Origin: Neopestalotiopsis rosae
Lineage: Eukaryota; Ascomycota; Sordariomycetes; Amphisphaeriales; Sporocadaceae
Length of the DNA: 64,000 bases
Reading direction: 5' to 3'
Assembly (NCBI GenBank): GCA_023078685.1
Contig: JALGAS010000001.1
Coordinates: 4,278,001-4,342,000 of the forward strand
Under the pieces are notes generated by a model. It did not search any database, had not been told where the DNA came from, and saw only the letters and a list, made by a program, of their open reading frames with translations. The translations under genes were made by a program, and so were the position numbers. Shown here piece after piece: positions 23,801 to 34,210 of this stretch (position 1 is the stretch's first letter; each line of letters begins with the position of its first letter).

Positions 23801-24087
23801 TTCTCAATCAAAGAAGTCAAATCGTCCAAAGTTTTCTCGCAATCAGAAAAGGCGATTTCACTCTGCTTCCACAGATCATGATCGACAGGCGCCAACGCTA
23901 AAACGTTATTCTGTGCCTCTCTACGCATCGCATTAATCGACTGGAGAACATCCGTCAGGTGATTGAGCTCGATGCAGAGCTCTGTGAACCTCGCTCCAGC
24001 ATGGGGAATCGATGAGAGGAAGCGACATAGTTTAGTGGCTGCTTCGATCAACGTGATCGACGAGGCCGTGATGGAAAGAGGATCCAT
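20899..24087 (-). CDS. Helo-like (fungal STAND N-terminal domain) protein with TPR-like region, no NACHT
   Basis: Exons 24087-23651 and 23563-20899 give 1033 residues. The 87-bp intron has a GTAAGT donor, a CTCAC branch site and a TTTAG acceptor. The start at MDPLSITASSITLIEAATKL is the usual beginning of the fungal N-terminal domain of STAND/NLR proteins (PigL_N/Helo-like), which covers about residues 1-145. In place of a NACHT or NB-ARC module there is a Ser/Thr-rich linker. Then comes a helical region (about 300-480) with TPR-like helices such as TKAEVVLRQALRQGKSL, a basic patch (PSKWWRKAKSVGRYF), three 9-residue tandem repeats near 700-726, and a disordered C terminus. No Walker A motif is visible. 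Related N-terminal domains trigger cell death or incompatibility in NLRs. The role here is unknown and the domain call rests on pattern recognition. Confidence 0.75.
21814..21894 (-). repeat. Three 27-bp in-frame tandem repeats
   Basis: Three head-to-tail 27-bp units encode ELADTGLLP-type nonapeptides within the Helo-like protein. The first two are nearly identical and the third is diverged. Confidence 0.85.
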
Positions 24088-25608
24088 GGCATTGGTCAAT
24101 ATCTATCAGGACCTAGGCAGGGTGAGGATATTGCCAATGGCACACGAAGTCCGAAGTAGTACTGGTCTGTCAGCCAGAGAGTCTAGATATGATCGTAACA
24201 GATCATGCTGGCAGTGAAGCACAATAGCAGACTTACTGAGCGAGGTGACTTTTACCCCGACGTTAGAACCCAACTTCCCGGGCATCGCTTGCCATGTTTG
24301 CAACCAAGTCTCTAGATTTCTTGCATGCAGCGAAATGCCAAGGCAAAATGGCAGGATGTGATCGTACGTGGTATTGAGATAAGCTGGACATGTTGTCAGG
24401 GCGCATGCGGTGTGGTATGCCGCTATCATTCATCCATGATTGATGTTGAAAACCTGGAGCCTTGTGTCAGACTGCACACCTCCATTTTGCAAAACTTGAT
24501 GCAAATACGCAATACAGGCCCGAACGGCCAGCGGGCAATCCAGGATTAGGATCCTAAAAATGCTGAGAGTCAACCCCGTCGTCTGCCTAAAGACATGCCC
24601 GCCATCGTATTCCACCTCTCCCTATCTTGGCAGATGGCTTAGATAATGGGAGAAAATCTGCCCGCTACCCGCGAGGACAGGGTTCATTCGCCCGCTGAAG
24701 CGCAAAGGTGAGTTGCAGCTTGGAGGGATCTTGGCGCGAAACGGTATATACTTGCCATTACCTTCTCTATGTGTATGCTTAGGTGTGTACCTTCCTCTTG
24801 CCAGCTGCAACATGATTGGTGAAGGCGCAGTCCAGACACGAGAACCCCAAGCCACACAAGGGTGGTATTGCAATCTTATGACAGACATTTGGGCCTCACA
24901 TTCAGCTGGAACCGGGGTAGCCAAACTCAAAAGAAGTAGGCTCGGTCACCAAAAGAGTGCAGGAGCTTTCGAAAGTCGATGGGTGCAAACCAATCATATG
25001 GAATTACCTATGTGTACTGGAGAAGTTCGAGCTTAGAGTTGATGCACGTTATGTCGTTTAGAAATTTGAATCCATATCAGGTCAAAGGTCAACTTTTCTC
25101 GTAGTCATCAACCAGGCAAATCTACGCCAACCATACTTCGTCCTGCTTCCAGATCTTGAAATTTCCATGATGAGAGTGCGGGGAAATATATCACGGCTGC
25201 CCATTTTGTGTGCGCGGTATCGGAAAATATTAATTAGATCTTGTATTTCAAAGAATATTTGCGCATCTTCTGCCGCAAGGACGATACTTAGTTGTGAATG
25301 GCAGTCCAGCGAAGTGAAGCATATCTGTATATGATCGAATATACTCTGTACACCGATTGACTCAGTGGGGCAAATGGTGTCTGGTGGAGACTGATGAGGG
25401 TCTGAATCATTCCCCCGAAACATGGACCCTTTACATGCATAATGCCGCCCAATATTCAACGTGGGGTTGTGCCTTGCTGCTTCCCAGAAGTGCAGCCAAA
25501 TTTCTGTGACTCAAGTAGTCAAGACCCAAGAATTTCGTTGCTCAAGCTGGCGATCCCCTCTCCAATCCACTACAACTAATCCCACATTCTAGGCAATCGC
25601 TCTTCAAG
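24088..25608. other. Divergent intergenic region, no clear gene
   Basis: This is the shared upstream region of the Helo-like gene (minus) and the Phe-tRNA synthetase gene (plus). A 125-codon minus-strand open frame (25459-25082) has unremarkable composition and no recognised domain. I leave it unannotated. Confidence 0.4.
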
Positions 25609-27492
25609 ATGCCTACCGTCGCCGTCGACAAGTACGACCTCTTCGAGGCACTAGGTCAAAAGTGCGTCAATTCTCCCTCGCATCTGAGCCCAGGAACCCC
25701 ACTAAACAGGACATCGCATAGGTACACGACCGAGGAGTTCGAGGAGCTCTGCTTCGAGTTCGGCATTGAGTTGGACGAGGACACGGAAAACGACGATCGC
25801 CCTATTGTCAATGGCGTGCAGGAGCCCCCTCAGCTCAAGATTGAGATCCCCGCCAACCGCTATGACATGCTGTGCTTCGAGGGCATCGCCCTCATGCTCA
25901 ACATCTTCCGCGGAAAGCAGCCCGCGCCCAACTTCAGACTGACCGAGCCCGCCGGCGGCAAGATCGAGACCATCACAGTCCAGGAAGACACCACGAAGGT
26001 CAGACCATTGGTCGCTGGTGCCATTCTGCGAAATGTCCGCTTCACTCAAAAGTCGTACGAGTCCTTCATTGCCCTACAAGACAAGCTACACCAAAATCTT
26101 GCCCGTGGCCGTACCCTGGTCGCCATTGGCACCCACGATCTGGACACGATCAAGGGCCCCTTCACATACGAAGCACTGTCGCCAAAGGACATTGAGTTCG
26201 TTCCTTTGAACCAGACCAAGAAGATGAACGGCGAACAACTCATGGAGTTTTATGACAAGGACAGAAACCTGGGCAAGTACTTGCACATTATCAAGGACAA
26301 GCCGGTATACCCCGTCATCTACGACGCCAACAGGACCGTTTGCTCCCTGCCTCCCATTATCAACGGCGACCACTCCAAGATCACCCTCGACAGCAAGAAC
26401 GTCTTCATCGAGTGTACTGCAACAGACGCTACTAAGCTCGATATTGTTCTGAACATGATGGTCACCATGTTCTCCACCTACTGCGGTGATCAGTACGCCA
26501 TCGAGCCGGTAAAGATTGTCTCAGAGCACAACTCGCAGACAAGGATAACGCCAAACCTGCTGGCCCGGTCGATCGAGGTCGAGATTGACTACCTCAACTC
26601 CTGTCTTGGTATTGAAGAGTCGGCAGAGAACATTTCGAAACTGCTTGCCAAGATGTCCTTCAGCGCCAAGCCCTCGAGCAAAGCTGGATGTGTTGAAGTG
26701 TCTATCCCGCCCACGAGAGCCGATATCCTGCAGAGGTGTGATATCATGGAAGATCTTGGTATCGCGTATGGTTTCAACAAGCTTCCGCGCATGTCGGTCA
26801 CCCGGACGGTTGGCGCACCCTTGTCTATCAACAAGCTCGCCGACATTATCCGTTTCGAGTGTGGTATGGCAGGCTGGTCCGAAGTCATGCCCTTGATTCT
26901 GTGCAGTCACGATGAGAACTTTGCCTGGCTCAACCGAAAGGATGACGGTAACACTGCCGTCAGACTTGCAAACCCCAAGACCGCAGAATACCAGATCGTC
27001 AGGACGTCTCTGATCCCCGGTCTTCTCAAGACCATCAGAGAGAACAAGAAGCACAGTGTCCCCATCAAGATCTTTGAGACTTCAGATGTCGCTTTCAAGG
27101 ACGAGACCGTCGAGCGCAAGGCCCGCAACGAGCGCCATTTCAGTGCTGCATGGTACGGCAAGTCTAGCGGTTTCGAAGAGGTTCACGGCCTGCTTGACCG
27201 TGTGATGCTCATGCTGCGCCAAGGTTTCTTGACCAGGGAAGAGGGTCTCAAGAGCAGCAAGAGCCTCGACTTCCAAGTGACTGAAGATCACACCCAACGC
27301 GATGGATACTGGCTCGAGCCGATTGATGAGGAGACTTTCTTCAGCGGCCGCGCTGCTGCCATCTACCTCAGACTTGGTGGAAAGGCCATGCGGATAGGAG
27401 AGTTTGGTATCCTCCACCCTACTGTGCTGGAGAAGTTTGATTTGAAATACCCTGTTAGCACTGTCGAGATCAACTTGCAAGTCTTCTTGTAG
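25609..27492 (+). CDS. FRS1: Cytosolic phenylalanyl-tRNA synthetase beta subunit
   Basis: Exons 25609-25661 and 25722-27492 give 607 residues. The 60-bp intron (GTGCGT donor, ACTAAAC branch site, CATAG acceptor) is in frame and lacks stops. Removing it restores the conserved start LFEALGQKYTTEEFEELC and the motif FEFGIELDEDTEND known in eukaryotic beta subunits. Domain order is B1, then B3/B4 editing-type domain (about residues 90-270), B5 (about 300-380, with IPPTRADILQRCDIMEDLGI), then the catalytic-like core (ENKKHSVPIKIFETSDV, IGEFGILHPTVLEKFDL). The family forms an (alpha-beta)2 tetramer with Frs2 that charges tRNA-Phe in the cytosol. Length fits yeast (about 595) and human (589) homologues. 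Confidence 0.96.
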   Translation: MPTVAVDKYDLFEALGQKCVNSPSHLSPGTPLNRTSHRYTTEEFEELCFEFGIELDEDTENDDRPIVNGVQEPPQLKIEIPANRYDMLCFEGIALMLNIFRGKQPAPNFRLTEPAGGKIETITVQEDTTKVRPLVAGAILRNVRFTQKSYESFIALQDKLHQNLARGRTLVAIGTHDLDTIKGPFTYEALSPKDIEFVPLNQTKKMNGEQLMEFYDKDRNLGKYLHIIKDKPVYPVIYDANRTVCSLPPIINGDHSKITLDSKNVFIECTATDATKLDIVLNMMVTMFSTYCGDQYAIEPVKIVSEHNSQTRITPNLLARSIEVEIDYLNSCLGIEESAENISKLLAKMSFSAKPSSKAGCVEVSIPPTRADILQRCDIMEDLGIAYGFNKLPRMSVTRTVGAPLSINKLADIIRFECGMAGWSEVMPLILCSHDENFAWLNRKDDGNTAVRLANPKTAEYQIVRTSLIPGLLKTIRENKKHSVPIKIFETSDVAFKDETVERKARNERHFSAAWYGKSSGFEEVHGLLDRVMLMLRQGFLTREEGLKSSKSLDFQVTEDHTQRDGYWLEPIDEETFFSGRAAAIYLRLGGKAMRIGEFGILHPTVLEKFDLKYPVSTVEINLQVFL

Positions 27493-28197
27493 ATGACTGC
27501 TGGGACCAAAGATGAATTAGCGATTAGCTCTTGGTAACGTGGTAGAGCTACAGAAAAACTAGATTAGTTACCAAATACGAGAGAAAAAGCTATTCGATTT
27601 GATCAAACCACTCGAGTATTGAGAATTCAACGTTATGGGAGATGGAGATGGTCGTATTCACAGTGATAAATCATGATTACGAGAAGGAAGTGGACACAAG
27701 CTGGTAATATTCTGCTTGACAATTGCTTGAATTCATCGTCTGTCTAGTTCTGAGGCCAGCGGGTGGCTCAACATCATCTGTCTGCTCATCTTCATCGCCG
27801 TATTTTCCTGCTTCAATTTATCGTCATCTGCTGCTCTGGATAGAAAAGAAAGTTAGCCTTTTAGAATTTGTAGTTGAGGAGATTTGAGAAGATGCCTTAC
27901 TATTTGTCCCTGTCATCAAAGTCTCTCTCAATGCCATGCCCAAAGAGGATGGACTTTCGATCAGACAAGAGTTCTACCGTTTGATCTTTCATCCGGAAAA
28001 CTGACGATGCCAGGCAAAAGAAGATTGGTAGTCGGCATGGAATTTTGCAATGAATTAATCATCCCATTTCTCCTCCTTTTCTTCCCAATGTTCTCTCGAA
28101 TGGCGAAGAAACATTTCGCGCGTCAGGACCAGCGCAAGAAAGAAAAAGGCAAGGAGGAGAAATCGAGAGAAAGAGAGGCCGAAAGGTCCTCTCTCCT
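27493..28197. other. Convergent 3' intergenic region
   Basis: This lies between the 3' ends of the Phe-tRNA synthetase gene and the small membrane protein gene. The minus-gene proximal part is strongly purine/pyrimidine biased (GAAAGAAAAAGG-type tracts near 28135-28190). No gene is seen. Confidence 0.45.
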
Positions 28198-28539
28198 CTA
28201 GAAGCGCTGGTTCAGACGGCGACGCTTGTGGCGATACCATCTAGGACGTGCGTCCTCCTTGGCCACCTGCTCCTGCATACGAATGTAATGCTGCTCTGCG
28301 CGGCGCACCCTGCCGTTGTACCAGCCGATCATGCAGTTCAGGCCGTAGCGCAAGACCACGAGGGCGCCCATCATGGCGAGGATCCAAGCGGTAGGGCCGG
28401 TAGAGGCGAGGACAACGGTACGGACGGGATCAAGGAGCCAATGGTTCTCCAGGGTGATTTTGGCCGTCTTGGCCATCTTGACGGTCTTTTCGACGGTCTT
28501 GTCGACGGCCTTGGGGACCAGGTCGTTCAAGGTCTGCAT
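28198..28539 (-). CDS. Small single-pass membrane protein, conserved-hypothetical type
   Basis: A single exon of 113 residues starts at MQTLNDLVPKAVDKTVEKT. The N-terminal 45 residues are amphipathic and Lys/Thr-rich. One or two hydrophobic segments follow (TVVLASTGPTAWILAMMGAL, then VVLRYGLNCMI), with a very basic C-terminal tail (RPRWYRHKRRRLNQRF). Size and topology suggest a small organelle-membrane protein, but I recognise no family. The frame is open further upstream to 28860, but that part is Pro/Asn/His-rich and non-conserved in character, so the internal Met at 28539 is preferred. Confidence 0.65.
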   Translation of the reverse strand: MQTLNDLVPKAVDKTVEKTVKMAKTAKITLENHWLLDPVRTVVLASTGPTAWILAMMGALVVLRYGLNCMIGWYNGRVRRAEQHYIRMQEQVAKEDARPRWYRHKRRRLNQRF

Positions 28540-30116
28540 GGTTCGTGATAGTAGCTGTTGGGTCGACGTCGGTTGGATGATGATCTCGAAAGTATCTAGA
28601 AGAATTACAGGATGACCACAACAATGCGTCTGAAGTAGTGATGGGATGGTGATTGGGTTTTGATCGGACGGAAGTGAGCCGTGGTGGTGGGAGTTTGGGG
28701 CTCCGGGGGGGTTTTGTTGGTGGTTGAGGTTTGCTTGAGGCAGGAAGCACAGTTCTGTGGGAAGTGCAAAATAGTTTCTAAAACCGCAAGAGCTGGTCCC
28801 ACGAGCTGCTTGGTCAAACAAAGAAGGAGGGGCACCGCTGTTGACGACGACGAGGTACATGATGTAGGCCCGGTCCCATGGACCGCCTCCGCGTCGTCGA
28901 CGTCTTCATCCATAGAGTCTTGAAGGGAACAAGAGGCATAAGAAGCTTGATAAGGGCGCGTTCCGGGTAGTCGGGCAAGCACGTCAGGACTGGCGAGCAT
29001 GTTAAGTCTGGCGAGTACGTTAAGACTGGAAAGGGTGAGTTCCGGGTAGGCGGCCACAGGCGCAAACACTGGCGAGCACGTCGAGACGGGCCAGTATGCT
29101 ACAACGGGCGAGCACCTTTAAGCCTGGCAGGCACATCAGGTCCAGCGAATACATCCGAACTGGCGAGTACATGAAGACTGGTGAGCACGTTAAACTGGCG
29201 AGCACATCACTCTCATCTGGAAGGCGGATATATGCAAAATACGCCAGCCTCGACGATGACATGTAGAAATCAAAGCCTGTTAACAAGGAACCGGGATGTC
29301 TCAGTAAAGTTTACTGTTAAACACTCATCAAGGTTCTCATGGCTGAGCCGTGATGTTATAGTCGTCGAGTCGACTATAGACTCACTCGCTTGTGGGGTAG
29401 TGAGTATAATACGGGAATCATGACAACCCCAAGACATCACTTCAGGACTGGCCACTCTACCGTATGACTGGACGAGGAAAGGCGAGTACAATGCACATAG
29501 TATAGAAGGTGGTTTGTTGAGCTCAAGGGCTCTGGCCATTTGTGTTTTTGTTCCTCAAGGGCATTGGTATATTTTCCTATCCGTTGGTCTATCTCATTAC
29601 GATGCTTCGTGTCATTGCATACCATTACTCGCTTTGCATCGTTGGACAAAACTAGAAAGTCAAGTCGTAACAAAGATCTATTGCCAGATCTTCTTTTTCA
29701 CGCCCTCCCTTCCATGAACTCCTGCCTGATGCAATGACGTTTGAACTTTTTCGTGATACAGCGTGATCGAAGCAAGATCAAACAGTATTTCAGGCTCCCA
29801 TTTATATCGGCGTCTAGCATGCCACATTTTTGCGTCCGCCCCAACCCACGCGCACAAAATAGCGCCGATGACTTTTTGTAGACAAGTGACGAGGCGGTCA
29901 CCCTCTTCCAATCTACGAGAACGGAAATTGGTGAATCTGCGGAAGTGGAGAGTTGTCACATGAATAAACATGTGCAGATCCTAGAGATAAAGCAGTCGTG
30001 TTGTCTTGCCGCCACACAGTTTTCCATCTTTCAGTCTTGTGATCTTGTACAAGCCTTGCTGGTGAGTGTTTGCGCCCGTGCAATCACAGCAGCCCGGCCT
30101 TCTTGAGCCCGGCATT
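28540..30116. other. Intergenic region with degenerate minisatellite
   Basis: This is upstream of the small membrane protein gene and downstream of the eIF4B gene. It contains the 18-bp repeat array at 28975-29210. No gene is supported. Confidence 0.5.
28975..29210 (+). repeat. Degenerate 18-bp minisatellite
   Basis: About eleven units match GCGAGYACRTNNAGACTG, with a break after the third unit where a TTCCGGGTAG segment recurs (also just before the array, near 28961). Unit lengths are 17-19 bp and copies differ at several positions, so the array is old. It lies in non-coding DNA. Confidence 0.75.
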
Positions 30117-32246
30117 CTAAGCACGGGTGCTCTGGTTGCGTCGGCCCTTGGCGGGAACAGTAGTCCAGCCCTCGGGGTCAGCAGGAGCATCTGCAACAGA
30201 TGGCGTGGTAGGGGTAGGAGGGGCCTCTCCTTGCTGAGCAGCAGCGGGTGCGGGTGCACTGCCGTTGGCGCGGGGAGGGCGGCCTCCCTCAAAGCGGCCT
30301 CCACGTCCGCCACGGTCGCCGCGTCCACCGCGGGAGTCACCTCGACCACCTCGAGGAACGTTCTGGTAACCTCCACGGGCAGAGCGGGCCTCACCGGAGG
30401 CTGATCTCCAGCTTCCGGCCTCTGCAGCGCGTGAGCGAGGGTTCTGGACTTGCTCACGGGGTCGCGACGGGATCTTCTGGTCGCCCGAAACACTGGCAGT
30501 ATCCTGTGTCTCTGCTGGAGCAGCAGCAGCCTCGGGCTCGGGGGCGGGGGCGGGGGCGGGGGCGTTTGCCTTCTCCTCTGCTGCCTTGGCGGCGGCTTCG
30601 GCCTGAGCTTCAGCCTCCTTGGCGGCGGCCTCCTTTGCTAGACGACGCTCCTCCTTGGCTTTCTCCTCAGCCTCCTTCTTCTCACGAGCATTCTGCTCCT
30701 GCTTCTCAGCAATCTCACGCTCCTTGGCAGCCGTATCAATAGGGCGGGCAGCACCGAAGGGGTTGGACTTGGAGTCAGTCGCCGAGCTGGGGGGTGGCGA
30801 TGTGATGCCAGGAGCTTCTGAAACAGTGCGCTTGGCGAGGTTGAGTCGGGGACGACCAGCCGGTCCAGCCGGCGAAGGAGCCTCACTCGGGGCAGCAGAC
30901 TGCTCTGGGGTTTGGCGATCGGGTCTCATGTTGCTGCGCCACTGGTTGTCAAGTTCGGCAGCAGTGGGAGCGCGCTCGGGACGCTCGGGACGCTCGGGGC
31001 GCTCAGGTCGCTCTCTGAACTCTCCACGAGGAGGACGCGAGCCCTCCTGTCGGCCCTCGCCCCAAGTGGCGGGGGAGGTACGTCGGTCCGGGCGGTCACC
31101 ACGGAACGAATCTGCGCGTCTGGCGTCGTTACCCGGGCGGCTGCTCTCGCGGGATGCAGATCCCTCTGCCTGGGGCAATGGAGAAAGCGGGCCACGGCGC
31201 TCCCAGTTGCCAAAGTCGCGAGACTTGCCATCGTCCATGGGGCCATCTCTCGGGGGACCACGGCGCTCGCCACCAAACTCACGACGCTCGCCACCAAACT
31301 CGCGGCGGTTGTTCTGTCCGGGAAGGTCCGGCAGAGGTCCCTTGCGGTCCCAGCTGGAAAGATCGCGAGCGGAGCCCTCTCTGTCTGCACGATCATTGCG
31401 ATCCTTGGCTATACTAGTATAAGCGATTGTGGGTAGAACTTGGAGAGAAGTAATGTGACTTACGAGGATCGGCGATCTTGATTCTAATGCTGCGGCCCTG
31501 GAAGGTCTGGCCATCCAAAGTCAGAGCCTGCTTGAGACCCTCAACGTCCTTGAACTCGGCGTAAGCGAATCCTTTGGGACGCTGCTCGATTCTGTCCTCA
31601 ATGATTCGGACACTGGTGACGTCGCAGCCCTCGAGGAACTCAGTAACGGTCTCAGTGGTCGCATCGTATGAAAGGTTACCCAGGTGGGCAGTGTAAGGAG
31701 GGCGGGTAGGTAGCTCCGTGGGGAATGAATCACGGGAAGGGTAGCCTAGAATTTCTGGTCAGCCAATGTGCGTGGGAACACAGCGATGCGAAGACCTCAA
31801 TGGCTCTGGTATCGCTTCAATGATCAAGACAACTTACTGCGCTCAGAGCGGTCAAAGCCACCGTAGCTGGAGTAGCCGGACGGGCCAGAGCGACCATGGG
31901 TAGCGGGAGGAAGTGGCTGGGAGCCTGGCGAAAAGTGTTAGTGACAGCACAGTCAGAGTTGAGGTTGGTATTTCTTCCAACTTACCGACAACCTCCTCGA
32001 CTTCATCGGCCCAGGATCCGCCGTAGTTGTCGTCCTGCAAGAAGGCCCCGAGGGACATCTTCTGCTGCTGCTCCTTCTTTTTAGGGGCTGCGACGACACG
32101 TAGAGGTTAGCATTGAATTCTTTCGAGGAATGTCTCGGACCACAGCCGCGTTTGCACATGCACACATAATTGTCCCTCACGAAGAGGATCAATCAATAGT
32201 GGTGGGTTTCGGCCAGTCGCGACGAGGCGGGGTCGAACTTACCCAT
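30117..32246 (-). CDS. TIF3: Translation initiation factor eIF4B (Tif3-like), RRM protein
   Basis: Five exons: 32246-32243, 32087-31986, 31924-31838, 31745-31464 and 31408-30117. They give 588 residues; introns are 155, 61, 92 and 55 bp. The first exon is only ATGG and is completed to MAPKKKEQQQKMSLGAFLQ, a typical eIF4B start. SWADEVEE follows. The RRM spans about residues 82-158, with RNP2 AHLGNLSY and RNP1 KGFAYAEF. The rest is Arg/Gly/Asp/Pro-rich: two copies of RREFGGERR, four PER units (RPERPERPERPER), an Ala/Glu/Lys charged helix, RGG boxes (GGRGDSRGGRGDRGGRGG) and a C-terminal EGWTTVPAKG motif. The family stimulates eIF4A helicase and ribosome recruitment in the cytoplasm. Confidence 0.92.
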
Positions 32247-33373
32247 GATTGCGGTTTGGTTGATTGCGCGCGACGTCGATGTTGATCGCGGCGCACAGTT
32301 GGGTGAAGGTCGTTGGTTGTGGAAAGACCAAGGGTAGTCCTTCGATCGATGATTGGGAGGGGCGAGTAGTTTTTTCAGGATCTGGTAGAGCGTGAGCAGC
32401 CTGGGCTGTAGTGGTAGTTGTAGTAGTGTAGCGTAGTGTGTGCTAGACTTTAGGTGTATGCGAGACGGCAGGGGATAACGGCAGGACCAGTAGCGCGATT
32501 TTAGCGTTTGCGCAAAATACGGAATCGACCCGTGAAAACGGTGCCAACTGCCAAAGTGGCTTTTTGTGTCTCTGGGCTCCCTATGCTCTAAGGCAAGAGC
32601 GAAAGAATTTTTTTCGACAAATTAATTCATTGATCAAACGTACCGTATGAATTTTGCGATCGAAAGTCAGCTCTGGTATGACACTGAACGATGCTAAGCG
32701 AGGTGAAGACACTCCAGTGTCCCTAGGGTCAATGGCGCAGCAACGAGTACCAGAGAGGCGGCGGTCGGGAAAAAAAACTGGATATCCGTTATTGTTTCGT
32801 CAGTCTGGAGTCCGTGCCAGTTCTGTTTAGCGCCGTTGTGCGGTTTTGCGAAAGCGGTAGAAAAATAAAAAGGTGGGAAAATGCACGGAAAGGGCTCGAC
32901 AAGTTCACCGCCTAACGTTTTGGATGGTGGGGCACAACTTCTTCTGCCTTTCAGGTTTCCCATCACTGGAAGAGCGTTTTTTTCTCCTTCTAAACGCGTC
33001 TCTTAAGGACCTATGACGCACGGATCGTCGGGGAATCAAGGCGCCAAAGTGCATCGCGTCCCTAGACCAGATATTGAATCTATCAAAGTTAATTCAAGCT
33101 TCGGGAGACGATGACAGGGCGTATTGCATGACCACGAAATTGTGAACGCCTTTGATCATATTCCTCTTTTTCCAACCTGGACAGGCTTTCATGCACAAGT
33201 TCTTGTCTAATATCGACCCCTTATTTATGTATATTCATCAGTCATAATTCTATCTGCAGTCTGTCTTCCAAAGCTGTCATTTGGCTCCATTAACATTCCC
33301 AAAGGAGTATCTCTCTGGCCTCCCTGCCACAGTCCGGTTTTCAGCACATTGACCAGATCATAAATATCACATT
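32247..33373. other. Divergent intergenic region
   Basis: This is the promoter region shared by the eIF4B gene (minus) and the Tim17/22/23-like gene (plus). No gene or notable repeat is seen. Confidence 0.45.
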
Positions 33374-34210
33374 ATGCCAGCCACCACGGGACCAGTCCCT
33401 CCACAGGGGCCTGCTTCATTACCAACAACCACAGCCAGCAAAGAGATGCCAACAAAAACTGAGCTCTATGACATCGCTGCCAAGTCTTTACAAACTGGTG
33501 CCTTGACTGGTATGTACACTGCGAGTTTCCCTCAGAAGTGAACAATATGCTGACGTCTTGTCCAGGTATGGTCGGTTCCTTTGTGGGCTTGGGCACTGGT
33601 ATCATGAGAAATGCGCCTCCAGCTTTGTTTGCTGCATTCGCTGGTCTTCAGTGGTTTACTCTTGGCTCCAGCTTTGTTGGTGAGTTTCCAGACTCTAGCG
33701 ATGCATTCCCAGATTTGTACTAATTCTTACCAGCCTCGCGAAGTCTTCTTCACCATGCCTGGGGAGGCGAGGACAACCTGAGGCCTTGGGACAAGGTAGC
33801 AGCAAGCACAGCGGCCGGAGGTGTCTCGGGTATGGTTGGAGGCTTGATTCGTAAGTGCAACAGCCAGGGAATCTTTCTAGCCACGCAGAAATATGACTGA
33901 CCACCTCACCACAGGAGGACCAAGCAATATCATACCCGGCATCTTATTCTTTTCTACGCTCGGTGGCAGTGCCACTTATCTCTCGCAAAAGTTTTCCAGC
34001 CGGGAGCCGTCGGAAAAGACCAGCATCCTGGCATCGAAATGGAGTCCTCTGAAAAAATTGACAGACCAGGAATACGAGAAGCTCCTCGAAGAGAAGATTC
34101 TCAAGCTCGATGCTGAGATCGCCATCATTGACGACAATATTGCTGCTCTAAAAGCATCTGCCCAACCAAGCAACCAGCCACAGCAAAAAACGCCACAACG
34201 TGCCAAATAA
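33374..34210 (+). CDS. Tim17/Tim22/Tim23-like mitochondrial membrane protein
   Basis: Exons 33374-33509, 33566-33679, 33734-33850 and 33915-34210 give 220 residues; introns are 56, 54 and 64 bp. After a Pro/Thr-rich start there are about four glycine-containing membrane segments: GALTGMVGSFVGLGTGI, LFAAFAGLQWFTLGSSFV, AASTAAGGVSGMVGGLI and PGILFFSTLGGSATYL. The small-residue packing and spacing resemble the Tim17/22/23/PMP24 superfamily. The C-terminal 60 residues form a charged coiled coil (LTDQEYEKLLEEKILKLDAE). No classical presequence is seen, as is usual for the family. A role in mitochondrial import or respiratory complex I assembly is possible but not shown. Confidence 0.72.

Noticed and set aside
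25082..25459. 125-codon minus frame next to FRS1
   Set aside because: Composition is protein-like, but no family is recognised, there is no splice partner, and it lies in a divergent promoter. Left as possible relic only.
28540..28860. N-terminal extension of the small membrane protein
   Set aside because: The open frame upstream is Pro/Asn/His-rich and not protein-like; the internal Met begins a plausible amphipathic domain.
30619..31422. 267-codon plus frame opposite eIF4B
   Set aside because: Ser/Arg/Gly antisense shadow of RG- and PER-repeat codons.
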